From Seriola aureovittata (lineage: Eukaryota; Chordata; Actinopteri; Carangiformes; Carangidae): DNA of 64,000 nt. Each line of letters opens with the position of its first letter. Within the stretch, counting starts at the first letter, position 1. A program made the position numbers and the translations under genes. This document shows positions 35,150 through 48,055 of this stretch, piece by piece. The notes under the pieces are model-generated. The model saw only the letters and a list, made by a program, of their open reading frames with translations, was not told where the DNA came from and searched no databases. The stretch spans positions 9,095,835-9,159,834 of the forward strand of contig NC_079386.1 in assembly GCF_021018895.1 (NCBI RefSeq), given 5' to 3'.

Positions 35150-35835
35150 CTGTTAGGTCCGCACTTGGGCCAAGGATAGTCTGTAGCCAAGCTGGCAGTG
35201 GCAGTGTCAGTCGTGAGTCAAACAAACGCTTAAAATCCACAGTAAAGGGAAGTTGAATATTGTTTAAAGTCCCACAGAAGAGAGGATTTAGTCCTTGTTA
35301 AAATCCGTAGTGAAGGATTCTGTGTAGCCGGCAAGTTGGAGGCTAAAAACAAATTAAGCTAGCAGCTGAGGGTCGGGTGACGGGACGCAATATTTTAAAA
35401 AGATTAAAAATCCAGACGTCCGATGTCTAAAAGGTTTTACCCGTGTGAAACAAAAAAGTAAAATGATAAGACGATAAAAAAAAAGTGTAACATAAAGATG
35501 TAATAATAATATGCCGCGCATGCGCACCCAAAACCTCTGTTCCTAACCTTTTTACCAACTAACCTTTTTGTATCCAAAACGATAGTTTTCAGCTACAGTA
35601 AACATAACTGAAAAAACTGGCTCAAGACCCATCTTCAGAAAAATTGAATAATTTAACAACGGAAAATGGAGAAAAAATACTCTATATTTCTGCTATGTAA
35701 AGTTCATGAATATCTTATTGCAAAACTACAAACCAGTTAATCCACATGGACCCCATTGAAACTGGTAAAGAAAAAAATCTCTTCCTACAACTTTGCCTCC
35801 ATGAAACAATCTTACTAACAGATTTAAAAAAAATA

Positions 35836-35857
35836 ATATATATATATATATATATAT
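35836..35857 (+). repeat. (AT)n microsatellite
   Basis: Alternating AT run after an A-rich stretch. Confidence 0.88.
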
Positions 35858-38800
35858 CTCACAATTTATGGAAAGAAGACAAAGCCTTCTATCTTTGACA
35901 AGACAGCTCCCTGACATTGTTCCCTCAGGTGACCAGATCTGGAAACACCAGAGAACGTGAGCACTCATTCATCTGTCTACTCGCTCCAGCGCGACACATG
36001 ACTTAACACTGCAACATCTGCCCTAGTGTGCAATCACCTTGTAAAGACATTTTCTGGACATTAATCTGAGATTACAGTCAAAAACTGCAGCAGGACGAGC
36101 AGGGATTACTGTCTCCTCCTGTCACTTTTATTTGGCAGGAACATGGTATGATCACACCTTGGGTATTATCATCATTCTCGCCCACTGTACTGCATCTCTG
36201 CATGTGGTACTGATATAGTGTGGGTGGTTTAAAAAAAAAAAAAAAAAGATGACTGCTATCATAACGATCGCAGATGGTACATTACATGTAATTAGGTCAA
36301 AAGCGGGAACATAATTCATTGGATTTCTTCAGATTTGCAGCCTGTCATTAAGCAGAGTTATTATGACATTTATTCTCTAACTATTGTTTGTCGTGATGTG
36401 AAAAAACCTACATTTACCATATTGCAATTGCGTTATCGTAACATTTCTTAAGATTTTAAAGTTAGATTTCTTGATTATAAGTTGTATGTTTACCTTTTTA
36501 TAATTTTGTTCCACCTCATTTTGGCGCAACATGAAAATGTTACATGGCCCAAATTGTCAAGGGAGACAAACTAGCTAATGATGGCTCATTATGTTGCTGA
36601 TTTTCTTCATATGAGCAGACTGTTTCATTTAACAGCACAAAATCTGAAAAACAAAACAAAATATGAAGGAAAACAACCATGCAGATCCCTAAAAGCACAC
36701 TTAAGAGCCAGTTTCTGGCTCTCTGTACTCCGCAGACTGGCGGCTTAGAGAGAAGAATGGGGGGAAAAAAACACACGTGGAAGTATAAAAATTCTTTCAA
36801 GAACAATGAAGCCAAGACTGCAGGATTAACGAAGACACAAACCAAGCCAACATAAACATCATTTTGCATTTGTTCCAACCAGTTGGATCCATTGTATCTC
36901 ACAACATTGTTTCCCCATCAAATCTTACAGAACAGTGAATCTCGTGTGTTGAACAAAAGTTTAATCTCTTTTAATTAAATGTATTTGTCGTTTCACCTCC
37001 GCGTTGTTATAAGTGTTGCCAAGAGTATGTGAGACAGTGCGTCACACAAGATATGACATAATTCGGGGGTGAGTCGTATAAGCAAAGCGGCCTTGGCCAG
37101 ACGGTACGGTTCGAGTCATCACTTTAGATAAGGTTTCACCCTGCCTTGACCTGTGGAGATGAAGGTACAGTAGCAAGACACAGCGTCTGATGGACTGCAA
37201 TTTTTTTTTTTCTCCCTGCCTGGAAAAGTTCCATTTCCAAAATGAAATGCTCCTGTGTGCTACTTTACTAAAAGATCACCCATCTTTTATCACCCACCTC
37301 CACATGGTTTTCCCAAACTTGGTGGTTAATTGTTGCACATCATTTGTAGATCAAGCATCACTTGTGTAAAGCAATGTTTTACAAAGGAAAGGTGAGAGAG
37401 TATTGATTTAACCTATTATTGAACATGTGCAGGGTGGGAAAGCAGCTACATCACAGTCCAGTCCTCACTCTGTTTCACTGCAGCACTTTCCAGCAAATGC
37501 TTTTTAAGAACAGGAAATGGCTTGAGAGACTAGTGATTTGTGCTCTTACCCCTGTAATCTTCACGCAAAGTGAGGGCAGTAGTTACTTAATGAACAACTG
37601 ATTGCAGATAATAGCAAGTCTTTAGTCACAGAGTATTGTAAAAGTCAATGCAATTCCTTACATTTAAGAGGCATTTATCTGAGTGTTACACTGCTTGGTT
37701 TTTGGTTGTGCAATCATTTGAGCGCTTGCTGCGAGAATGCACAATGATGCTCTGTACTGTATGGCACTTGGGAAGCTGAATGATTTGAGTGAGTCATTTA
37801 ATCTAGGATGTGACAAAAAAAAAGATTTTGAATTGAGATATAATTCCAAGTTTTAGATAACAGAAATTGCCACTGAGTAACTGCCATTTGGTGATTTTAA
37901 ACTTTCTGTGAAGTGCAGTGAAATAATAGCGGACAACATTCAAGAGGTTTTTCATAACATGAAGCAGAGACTGTGTGTTCCTTCTTTTCTCTGCAACTTT
38001 ATGATCAGCTTTATTTTCGCATAGTCTGAGCATTTTGATTATTTGTTATTTAAGTAAAGTTTCAGAAGTAAAAGTGTGACTGTCCCAAACTTTTGCATAG
38101 AAGTTGTACGAAAACGGCTCAGTCGATGTTTTTGTGTGTTTTTTCATTTACATAATCAATCAGCAGCCACATTTGCGTTTTATTAAACCAAAGGTAATCT
38201 CCAGGGAAAGACTACTACAGTACACACACCCCCTTGACATTAAGCCTCTGAGCTGGCGGAAGGGCACCCTCTCCTAAAATGTATGCTCCCTGCTTAGGAG
38301 CCGGCCGGCTGTCAGGGAGAAGGGCACTCACTGTATAACTGCATATAAACATAACCCAAACTGCCAAGTGTGATAAGAACGGGAAGGAGACTTCAACACC
38401 ATTTTCGACAGAAGACAAATGACTGCTGGTGGACTTATCATTGTCAATTTGAGTAGCTAGAAGAGGCTTTTCTTTTGTTTTTTTTGCTCCTTCTGTGAGG
38501 GTGTTATTTATAGTCCGGGCACTCGCCGTCTTGTTTTAGTTCTTTCCAAAAAGCTGAGCGAGGGATTGAATGTGTAATATTTTAATGTGGACGTCATTAA
38601 ATGTTAATGAGCGAATGTTCCCAAGTGGCTGCACGTCCACGTTAAGTACAACACCACGGGTTCAAATACGATACACCCCTCTGTTTCTGTTCTTCTTTGC
38701 TGCCGTCCGCTATACTACATATTTACTGTAGGTGAAAGCCGAGTTTTTATATTTCGAAATGGGTAACTTCACAAGCTGACGCAGGAAGGCAACTCATCAT

Positions 38801-38950
38801 TTAAGCTTGATTTTTAACTTCAGCTCTCAACACGTCGTCCTCATCTAATGTTGTGATCTGGATGAGAATGCCAAATAAAGGACAATCACACAAGCAGAAC
38901 AAGCTTACTCCTTGGTTTCCTGTATGTCCTGTCAGTAACAGTCAGCAGCT

Positions 38951-38955
<5 letters not shown>

Positions 38956-38982
<27 letters not shown>
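38956..38982 (+). repeat. Poly-T run (27 T)
   Basis: Uninterrupted T run. It could be the tail of a minus-strand retroposon, but no element body is recognised on its right. Confidence 0.88.
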
Positions 38983-38986
<4 letters not shown>

Positions 38987-39486
38987 ATGATGTTTTTATA
39001 CCAGCCTCAGTGTTTTATCTGCTTGGCCTGTCAACACTGTGCGGTTTATGCGGTGATGTAGGTAGATCGCAAACCCCCCCTACCACCACCCCCCACCCCC
39101 GAGGCTGCCATCCCCTCTGCCACTTGAGCTTCCCTTGTTGTCGACTCAGCATGTCGGACAAGCTCCCTGGGTCGCTACACTGCCACGGCTGACACATTAG
39201 GTGGTTAGTATGTATGAGTGTGTGCGTGTTACGAGGTCAGCAGTTGCCGGAAGCCCGTCGCTTGAGAGACAGCAAGGTTCCCTGTGGCCACCTGCTGGGT
39301 GGCCCCCCCCCTGCACTGTGTATTGTCACACGTTATCATCACTAAGAGAGGGTGAGGGAAACTAAAACGGGGAAACAAATCAGCAACAAAGAGGCAGTAG
39401 TCAACGGTGTGCAGAGGGTAATGTTTTGCATAAATTATTTAATGGTTTTAATTGATGTTTACAGGGTTATGTTAGGGATAACATCA

Positions 39487-39739
39487 ACATATGGCAATGG
39501 GGGGGCGTCGTGTAGCGTAGTGGTTTAAGCAGGCGCCCCATGTGTAGAGGCTACAGTCCTCGCTGCAGTCGGCCCCGGTTCGGATCCCGCATCGGACGGC
39601 CTTTCACTGCATGTCATTCCCCCTCTCTCTGCCTCCCCGTTTCCTGTCACTCTCCCCTGTGCTGTCCATTAAAGGCATAAAAAGCCCAAAAAATATAGTT
39701 TAAAAAAAAAACAAAAAAAAAAAACATATGGCAATGGGG
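39487..39739 (+). repeat. 16-bp target-site duplications flanking the SINE
   Basis: Identical direct copies at 39487-39502 and 39724-39739 with no mismatches, as left by target-primed reverse transcription. Confidence 0.93.
39503..39723 (+). mobile_element. tRNA-derived SINE, full length, with target duplication
   Basis: A 221-bp element bounded by a perfect 16-bp direct repeat (ACATATGGCAATGGGG at 39487-39502 and 39724-39739). The 5' head has a polymerase III A box (TAGCGTAGTGG, 39512-39522) and B box (GGTTCGGATCC, 39577-39587). The wide spacing suggests a class II (long variable arm) tRNA ancestor such as Ser or Leu; that is inference. A pyrimidine-rich body follows (CCCCCTCTCTCTGCCTCCCC), then a short hairpin-like tail (GGCATAAAAAGCCC) and an A-rich 3' end. 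SINEs with this body and tail are common in percomorph fish genomes. It would be transcribed by RNA polymerase III and copied by a partner LINE. The clean duplication suggests a relatively young insertion. Confidence 0.92.
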
Positions 39740-41502
39740 TGCCCTTCATAAGCATAGAGGTGCAAGACGTAACTGTTAATTTGTTATTGAACCAGTGCAC
39801 TGTGATTATAGAAGCCGAATGGGTAATTTACATTGTTTTAACATCTAGAGCTGGCAAAATACTGTGAGTAGTCGACATTATATACACTATATATATACGA
39901 ACAGCCTCCATTCTGAAAAGCACCTCTCGTATCTTAATGAACTACAGTAATGAACTGTGTAAAATTATGCATGCGATTAGAGTTTTGTTGAACAAGCCAT
40001 TTGAGTATGAGACATAATAGCCCCCAATTTTATGGCTAGATTTACAGGCAGTAATCATCTCAGAGTCCCCTCGCCAAATCTCATTCTGTGTGACTGGTGT
40101 TCAAGAGCGATTATTTTTTGTTAATACTCCTGTAATTAAATGCATGCTTAGACTCTGAGTGATTACAGTTCCTGACGAGTAATTGCTCTGTGGCTCAGAT
40201 CATTGCGAGAATGATAATCAAATCTGCAGAGTTTTGTCCACGTGTCCTGAGAGCGGCTGAATGGCAGTGAGTCACCGCTCTGGTGAAGGAGAGGAACAGT
40301 TAGACGACTGTCCTTTTCAACACTCACTGTACTGACCAGAGATGACTCGTAGATTATTACCATACATTCCCTATGTGTTTCAGTTTAAATACCCTTTTGT
40401 GATATCTATCTCAGACCAATTTTTCATATTTGCAAGAGAGAGACTGAATTCTAAAATCATACTCCTAAGCCTCTGTCTATGTGAGAAACTGCCTGGCTGC
40501 TTCATAGCATCACGCAGCACACGCTGCCCTCTTATCTGAATGCATGCATATACAGGACGCGTTGATCAACCTTCACACGCAGGTTGTTTCGTCATTTTGC
40601 ATGTGCGCTATCATTCACCAAGGCTGCTATTTATGTCACTTGAGAAACAATACACAAGAAAACACATCAATAGCTCTTTAGGAAAACTCGGATGCCAAAC
40701 ATCTTGAATAGCTGCCACAAAAACAGCAACAAAATCCCCAAGAGAAGATCTAAATGTGAACACAAAGTGAATGTGGCTGATTAAACAGTAGTCCCTTTAG
40801 TAAGTCCCCACTGTTTTTTGGCTGTGACATTTTTCAGTAACCTGGAAATAATTGCAACTCTCAGCTGTCAGTTCGGCTCTGTCACTGCACCATTATAAGC
40901 AATGGTTTGAGTGCAGTAGAAAACACCAGGGCCTAGTAACTAGGCATCACCTTGATGGTCCTTGATGTCCCACAGCTTTATCAGCTCCACAAGGACTCAG
41001 CTGAACATCATATAAGACAGTAAAGGGGATGCCAAAGATGAGGAGTTGTGAGGGAAAAAAAAGGCCAAATGGGCTTTAAAAGAACAAAAATTATGAAAAT
41101 TGATGCATTAATCCTGAGCAGTGTCAGTTGCAGAGCTCAAATTGAAGAGTGTGATCAGATTGAGGATGGAATAACATAATAATGATGTGCTTGTTAGAGG
41201 AGCAAACACAAAGACATTGTGTTGCCACAGCAAATTGCTCAGTTCATTTGCAAGAGCATAAAGCAGCAATTAGTATGTGAGAAATTTATGAAATCATCCT
41301 CTCACACAAGCATATCCATCATTGATTCCTTCCAGGGTAAAATGGGGACAAATCTGCAGCAAAATCATGAGATCATTTACTCATTTATTTATCGTGACAG
41401 GATTTTGGTACAAATTAAGGGAAAGGAAAATGCTTGAAATGAGAGTTTGTGATTAAGGGAACAAAGACAGGACACATGAAGGTTTTTCTGAGGGTTTGAA
41501 TT
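39740..41502. other. Unique non-coding DNA
   Basis: AT-leaning sequence with no recognisable gene, RNA or mobile element. Short AT tract near 39880-39896. Confidence 0.6.
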
Positions 41503-41735
41503 TTCGATTGAAAGACGAGAAGATACCACTCTCATGTCTGTCAAACATGAAAGGGACAGTTAGCTTAGCATAAAAACCGGAAGCTGGAAACAGGAAGATT
41601 AAAGAAATTGCCTAACAGCACCTCTAAAGCTATAGCTCATTTGTTTGATCTGTGTAAGAACTAAAAGTTGCAGTATGTGCCGAACTTTTCTTGCCCGCGT
41701 ATAGTGACCTCCTGGATTCTGGAAGCCACAACAAG
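41503..41735 (+). repeat. Diverged relative of the 57.9 kb MITE-like element
   Basis: Shares with the 57915-58215 element the ordered blocks GAGAAGATACCACTCTCATG, GTTAGCTTAGCATAAA, and CAGCACCTCTAAAGCT followed by TTGTTTG. It continues into a 3' section (GTGCCGAACTTTTCTTG, then GTGACCTCCTGGATTCTGG) that the 57.9 kb copy lacks, and it has no matching inverted terminus. It is therefore a truncated or longer-subfamily copy. No coding sequence. Confidence 0.65.
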
Positions 41736-41963
41736 AAAACAAGTTGGCTGTTTTAATGTTGTGGCTGATTAGTGAACAGCAGTACGAGCTTATTGAAAAT
41801 CATGTTTGTGTTTGACTTTCAATTGCTCAGAAAGTCTCTCTTTACTCTATATTGTCACTTGGTAACAGTTCGGTTTTTGAAGTCCTGGCTTTGGTGAATG
41901 GGGCCTTATGTTCTCTCCCATCTTCAGGCATCCCCAGGGTCCAAGCCCCATCTCTTTGACCTG

Positions 41964-41996
<33 letters not shown>
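41964..41996 (+). repeat. Compound (TC)n(AT)n microsatellite
   Basis: Short CT run passing directly into an alternating AT run. Confidence 0.88.
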
Positions 41997-44900
41997 TTTT
42001 CCATCAAGGCTCACTCAGCTGTATCTGTCTTATTTCAGCTCGCAGGCCCTCTGGGATGCTCTCATTCCCATCACTCAGACTACCTTTGATATTGTTGATA
42101 CCTTCCCTGCACACAGGTTCGGAGATAAATTTCTACTACGGGCGTATTGTACAGAATTTCATAACTATATCTACACATGCAGTATGAAAGCAGGAACTTG
42201 TTATTAAACACTGCACATTTGCCGGGCTGCATGTAATGAAGAGGCAGCATAAAAAAAGACATTTTCCACACAATAAATAAATGCGATTTCATGTTTAGAT
42301 AAATTGTCCAGCTCCAATTTTATGCATAAACACTCCACACTGTAAAGAATTACAGTCTGAACATCACTTTATTTAGGGAAAGTCAGGTAGAAATTGTCAG
42401 TTAAAGGGCTACATATACAATGCAGAATTATTCATATATTAACCAGGGATTTTCATGCCTATTATGTGCATGGTAGAGGACGTACGTTCGTAGAGGATGT
42501 ACTGTGGGTCCAAAACGTGCTGTGAATTCTAAATATGTTCGAAAATGTCTTTCATTTTAATGCACCTTATTTTGTGCAAGATGGTTGAAACCATGCAATG
42601 ACCACCTATTAGCTTTACATGTCCTAAACCCTTTTAGGTCACAGAATGTAAGAGTAACAGGACTTCACGCGATATAATGTCTGGGGTGTGAGCAGCAGTG
42701 GCAGTGCATCATGATTAAACGCTTGCGTGGGTAGGAGTGAATGATCTCTGCATTTGTCACCAGAACAGAGCTTAGCGTCCATCAGAGCTGCCAGCAGAGG
42801 TGCGTCTGCCACTGAGTGGGAACAGAACAGGCCAGATTGTGTGGGGAGGGAGGCCTTGGCACGTGACCAGGTGCATCTGAAGCCTCCTCTGATCCTCCAA
42901 TGTGCTGTTGAGCTGCTCTATTCCTCCGACACCGCGCCAAACACCTGCTTGGCCCGATTGTGAGACTGAAAGCTCTGTTATCGGCGTGGGCCGTCCAAAT
43001 GGTGAGGCACTCTGCTTTCATCAGCAAGTAGTATTGAGCGACACGCCATTGATGTCAGTCTGAGAAGGTTTCGGGGAGATGGAGATTCATGTGGTCAGTT
43101 TGATAGTTCGATGAAGCGATATTTCCTAACAAAGCGCAAACCTGAAAATGTTAGAAATGTATACAGCAAGCAGACCTGTGTACTAATGTGAACCAATACC
43201 TCACATGTGCATAATTGGACTTGTAAGCTGTCAAACGGAAGATGCGTCCCTCTTCTGTTTCTGATTGTGTTGACTGTAAATCCAAATGCACTCTATGAAA
43301 TATTGGCATCTGCTGTGGTAAAATATTTGGGACTACTATCTATGGTAATTAATTGGGCTTTAAATGCAAGGGGTGTGGGTCATCATCAAAAGCTGCACGG
43401 TCAACAATGTGAGCTGTGTGATGGAACAGAGGTGCTTCTGACTAATGAGAAATAATGAAAGGAGGCGTCGGTCAGATGGAGAACTAATGCCAGATTCCCT
43501 CTCATCACTCGCAGCAATGGCAAAAGATGGCCGAGGCATAGCGATATGACTTTCTGATTCAAGGCATATTTCAGATGAGAACAACAATACACACTGGGGA
43601 GGGGGGCATAGGTATTTCTGCCAGCGTGTTACAGGGCAGAGCATGGCAGATGAATGACTAATACAGTCTTTATGTCGTGTCTGTTGGTAAGTCATTAAAT
43701 GACAGGACTCCGGTGACAGCCAAGATGTGAAGTTGTTGGGGCAGCAGACAGCTTTCAGAGTGGCCAATCACAGCATTTGGCAAGAAAGTAATTGATGGAA
43801 TAAAAACAAAAGTGACGGCAGTTGTTTCGGCTCAACGGCAACGGTGAAGGCGTGTTAGACAAAGATGTCTGGAGCGGAATGGGGTTGGGGAGTAGGAGGG
43901 GTGGTGACAGATAAATGAGGCCATCGCTAGCTGAGGGAGGAGGAGGGGAGGAGAGAGTTGCTAGCAAGCTCCCTCGCGATCTGTACCTGCCAAGTCCCTA
44001 CCCTGAACAGCTGCTAGCAACTCTGAGGATGTGTAGCAGCTCACTCCCTCACCACATCCATCTTTTACAGCTTCTAATCCGACTGCACTGAGATCTGTTG
44101 GAGGTGTTTGCAGCATTTTACTTCCACACAACTGCGTTATTTTAGCTTCATGACTCTCATGCAGTATTCATAGATGAAACACAAAACCCTTTTTCATGCT
44201 TACACCCTCTAAACTCAGTTCTATTGAGCATATTTAAGGATATTTCTGTGATACACCAACATGAATGTCTTCTATCCCTTTTTCTTCTCGATTGGATAAC
44301 ACACATCACTCGAGACTGCAAGAAAGGTTTTGTGAGCTGTTCTCACACGTCATACTCATATCCTGCCATGATGGTGCTGTGACAAACTTGTACCTGCCTT
44401 GCTGCGCCAGAAATAGTTTGACGATTATTTTCATGTCTGATTTCAGCTTCAGCATGCACAGCAATGTGCAACACTCCTTACTTGTCATGCTTCTGAAGCA
44501 CCCAACCCCCGACACCCCCACTCACAAGCTGGTGGTCACTTACAAGCTGCCGCCTGCCATTCATATCCGCTCTCTACGAGTTGCACCTGCAGTGGCATGT
44601 TATGCAACAGGCCAGTCGGAGAGCCGCTCTACATGCCCTGCATGTGCAATGATGCCCTCCCATTGAAGACATTCTGTCATGCGGGGCACATGGGTGTTCT
44701 CTTATTCATAAACTCAAAAGGTTTTCGATTAGGCATTTGTGGCAGGCCTCTCAGCAGCCAAAAGTGGCCGGAGAATAGCATGCGAGAGATGATGAAATAT
44801 ATCTTTGTATTTATAGTAAATTTGCAGTGGTAACAGTGTTTTTGCATTTTGCATTGTGGAAGCACATTTCCTTATTTACATCCATTGGAAGCTTGAACAA

Positions 44901-47003
44901 TGCTGGGTTTTGTGATAATCTTTGTCGAACTGCAAATATTTTTGAAAACCCTGTTGTGAATTTTATGACTGACTGCTAAACAAACAGTTAGTTATTCCTC
45001 GTGTTTGTCACCGGCAAGCTCTTGATTTGAAGTGTATTAGTTCAGGCCTCCCCCCGGGTGCTGTAATTTGGACAGAAGCCAACTCTATAGTAAGTGATAA
45101 TGAAAACTCCACGTCAAGATGCAACACTAGCCAATTAAATCAACTACAAAGGAAGTAGAGCACTGCCATGACTGCGACCCAGATGTGAGTGCAGATGGAA
45201 AAAAAAAAAAAAAAAAAGCAAAGGGGGGAAAAATCAGCTATGCCTTTTATTGTGCTGCTCTTTAGGAAGGAACTGCTGCATTTAGCCCCAAGTTCACACC
45301 ATCTCCAGCACACAGCTCCTTTGTAGATCCATGGGGCACTTCAAGAGAGGCTGTATTAAGTGGGATCAGGTCATCACTCTGGCTGTGATTGCAGCACAGC
45401 TCTGACCTGAATAAAGAGCGCAGACAAACTTTGTCGTGTGGAAGTAAGAAACTGTGTTTTCCGCTATGACGTCAATAAGTTTAAGATGAAGCAAAAGATC
45501 GGGTTTGATGAAATGTTGTTTCCCTCTGTAGATCCGCTTCGCTACAAGAAACATGCTTGAGATTTTGAATGAGATTAGTTTTGACGTGAGGGTCACAAGC
45601 TTTGGCTAAACCGTTAACCATTATTATGACTAGATTGATTAGCTGAGCAAAGAAATTGGTCTCAACAATGTGGTTGTCCATGAACAAGCAGACCCTCATA
45701 GCAAGAAAGAAAAGGTGAGAAATTCCCCAGCATACCATCCATGCCTTTGCAACTGCAATTTGCTGCTGATGGTGTTTCATATTCAGAAGTTATTAGAAGT
45801 CATCCTATTTATCATGAGTTAGAGAGAGAGAGAGCTTAGCCTTCTTTTTACTTACTACTTCTACTTGAACTCCGCACTCAAGAAAATATTTATTAATCGG
45901 AGGTTAGAATCTTAATTTCAATGAGAAAACCAGGTAACTGCTTATTCAACTGACTAAAGAGGCAATGTCTGGGTGTAACGTGGTCTTTATCTACATTATT
46001 CATGAAGTAAAAATTGTCAAAACCGCATTGTGGCACTTTAACTGCTTGCGGATTTTTGTAGTATGATATTAAGCATGAGCTCATAGCTTTCAGCACTAGA
46101 ACATATGAGTGAAATTCCTAAACTGGCTCTGAAAGTTCATCAGCTGACACAAAGTGGAATAAGGCCATAATAGAAGGCTCAACACAGGACTACTCAAAAC
46201 AAAGGACAGGTGATTTGACAGGTGGACTAAAGCGGGCTGGGATTTAATTATGGTAAAACAGATACTTTATCTGTGAAATGAACTCATCACAAACATGTCA
46301 ACTGCCATCTTTTTTTGCTATTTTTTGTATCACACTGGCATCATACAGAGGCTTATGGATGACGTGTAGGAAGGTAACAGGGTTGATAGATCGAAAAATT
46401 ATGTTTCGTAGACCTTTGCGCTATAATAGCATCATTGTAGTGTACAATGCGTACTGGCATCTTACAGATGCGCTTGAGCCGACCGTCTTAGATGGCAGTC
46501 CTTTATTCACGACCGTAATGTGATAGAACTCTAAACCATCAGTGCATCTGCATTTAGATCAGCCACAAACAACCCTATATCTGGATTCCACCATTCATTT
46601 GCATAATGGGAGATTGTGGCCGGGTGCTTGTTATTCATTGACATGACACCGCAGAGGCAGATAGAGAGATGTACTGAACTGACTGTTCCAGGTTCTGTCG
46701 GTAAGGCAGGCTACGTCTCTGCAACAGGGACCTGAAGAAAACAGCCTGTGAACAGCTGGAAAACAACTAAGCAAAATGAGCTCAGTTCTGCTTTCCCCAG
46801 ACAAATTTTAGACTTTTAAAAAATAGCCGTGTGCGGTTTACTGGCCAGCAGGCCTCTAAATAACCTGAGGTACACGGAGCACCTGACTGAGATGAGACAG
46901 CACTGACTGACTGACACATCCATCTCCCCTGCTATCTGTCTGACTGAGGAAGGGAAGCGATCGCGAGTCTCTCATGCATGAAGAAGAGAGCGCTGCTTAT
47001 TAG

Positions 47004-47070
47004 TGAGGGGAGACAGAGAGAGCGAGAGAGGAGGGGAGAAGGGGGGGGTGTGAAGGGGAGAAGAAGAGAT
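47004..47070 (+). repeat. Purine-rich tract
   Basis: About 65 nt almost entirely A and G (GAGGGGAGACAGAGAGAGCG and onward, with an 8-nt G-run). Such tracts can form triplex structures; no mirror symmetry was established. Confidence 0.6.
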
Positions 47071-47494
47071 TGCATCGTCTCAATTTCGGTTTGATGAAGG
47101 ACACAGTGTCTTCACGGGATGAGCAGAAATCTATGTCATGTTGGCATGGTTGAGACTTCAAAAGCGTGCGGTGAAAATGTGCTGCGACTTCAAATGGCCT
47201 GCACATGCGGTTCTACAGTGATACCGAGCCAGGTTAGCTGCTACTATAGGCTCTTATATCCCCTTTATGATGACGCAAAACTAGGGTTATGTCAGTAACA
47301 GCCTTTTTTGTGACCTGCATATTGAGCTTTTTACCTATCTCTTAAAGTTTTCAACAACCTTAGACAACCTAAGTCACAACTTATAACCAACAACCTATGA
47401 AAATTATAGTGGTCAGAAAAGGGTGTGAGTATTGTAGTTTTTGTTTGAACTTTTAGCCTTCCCTTCCCGTATAGTTAATAGTTACATCATGTCC

Positions 47495-47960
47495 TGTTAT
47501 ATCAATAGATAACAGAACATGAACAACCACGTGTCCCGACGGCGGCAGGAGTACTTGACCATAGTAAACACATGCGGAGTGCGCCGACGGCGGCATTCCA
47601 GACCTCCGTCGCCATGGTTACAGTAATAAACACAGGTCTTGGTTAGGTGTAGGCACAAAAACCACATGGCCATCAGGCCTCTAAATAACCTTGTCAGATT
47701 AGACAATCTTTGTCCAATTAGTCCATTTTTGTTGTCACGGTTACAATAATAACAACTTGGTTCAGGTTGCGGAACAGAAATGATCCAGCAACCTCCTCCT
47801 AATGTGGAGTTTGTGGCTCTTTATACTACATCACCAGACTTTTTCCTTTGCTCCTGCCATAATCACTACAGCCGCTAGATGTCGTCTCACAATAAAACGT
47901 ACCTGTGGCTCGTAGTAACCTGCTGCACAGACGAGCATTGGGGATTATGTTATTGTTACA
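47495..47960. repeat. Probable degenerate interspersed repeat, family unknown
   Basis: Contains CTTGGTTAGGTGTAGGCACA with CAAAAACCACATGG, a phrase I associate with fish repeats. It also holds two copies of GACGGCGGCA (47539-47548, 47585-47594) and two GTTACAATAATAA/GTTACAGTAATAA phrases. No coding sequence, no clean ends. Confidence 0.35.
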
Positions 47961-48055
47961 GTTAGATATGGAGCTTTAAATTGGAGTGCAGGGCACAGTG
48001 AGTTACTTTGTTTGCTAGTTAATTTCATTTTAGGGTGAGGGTATTGAGGTTTCCA

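Larger units (their letters stand above)
33595..35530 (-). mobile_element. Non-LTR retrotransposon fragment, L2/CR1 type with esterase ORF1
   Basis: Read on the minus strand, the fragment begins in a GC-rich stretch near 35530 (GGGTGCGCATGCGCGGC), continues through about 380 bp resembling a 5' untranslated region, then a broken ORF1 with an esterase-like domain (about 35146-34012), then the first part of an endonuclease-type ORF2 (about 34005-33595). It stops there: no reverse transcriptase, no 3' tail and no target duplication were found. Esterase-type ORF1 proteins are known from CR1/L2-superfamily LINEs, which places the family. Frameshifts in ORF1 and a 19-nt homopolymer inside ORF2 show it is dead. 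The exact subfamily cannot be named from here. Confidence 0.82.
35531..39486. other. Unique non-coding DNA
   Basis: No gene seen. (AT)n at 35836-35857, A-run at 36231-36247, a 27-nt T-run at 38956-38982 and C-runs near 39075-39110. A tRNA B-box-like GGTTCGAGTC at 37108-37117 has no correctly spaced A box. Confidence 0.6.
41736..48055. other. Unique non-coding DNA
   Basis: No gene seen. (TC)n/(AT)n at 41964-41996, A-run at 45199-45217, purine-rich tract at 47004-47070. The stretch 43200-43560 is balanced in composition with GGTAATTAATTGGGC and could be regulatory. Confidence 0.55.

Noticed and set aside
33595..35530. Treating the LINE as a working gene
   Set aside because: Frameshifts in ORF1, a homopolymer in ORF2, and no reverse transcriptase.
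37075..37120. tRNA gene (GGTTCGAGTC B-box-like motif with AGCAAAGCGG upstream)
   Set aside because: The A-to-B spacing is too short and no cloverleaf can be drawn.
38085..38112. Tc1-like terminus (GTCCCAAACTTTTGCAT)
   Set aside because: Too short, no partner terminus and no TA-flanked element body.
39503..39600. Functional tRNA gene
   Set aside because: The acceptor and anticodon arms do not pair properly and it is fused to a SINE body with target duplications.
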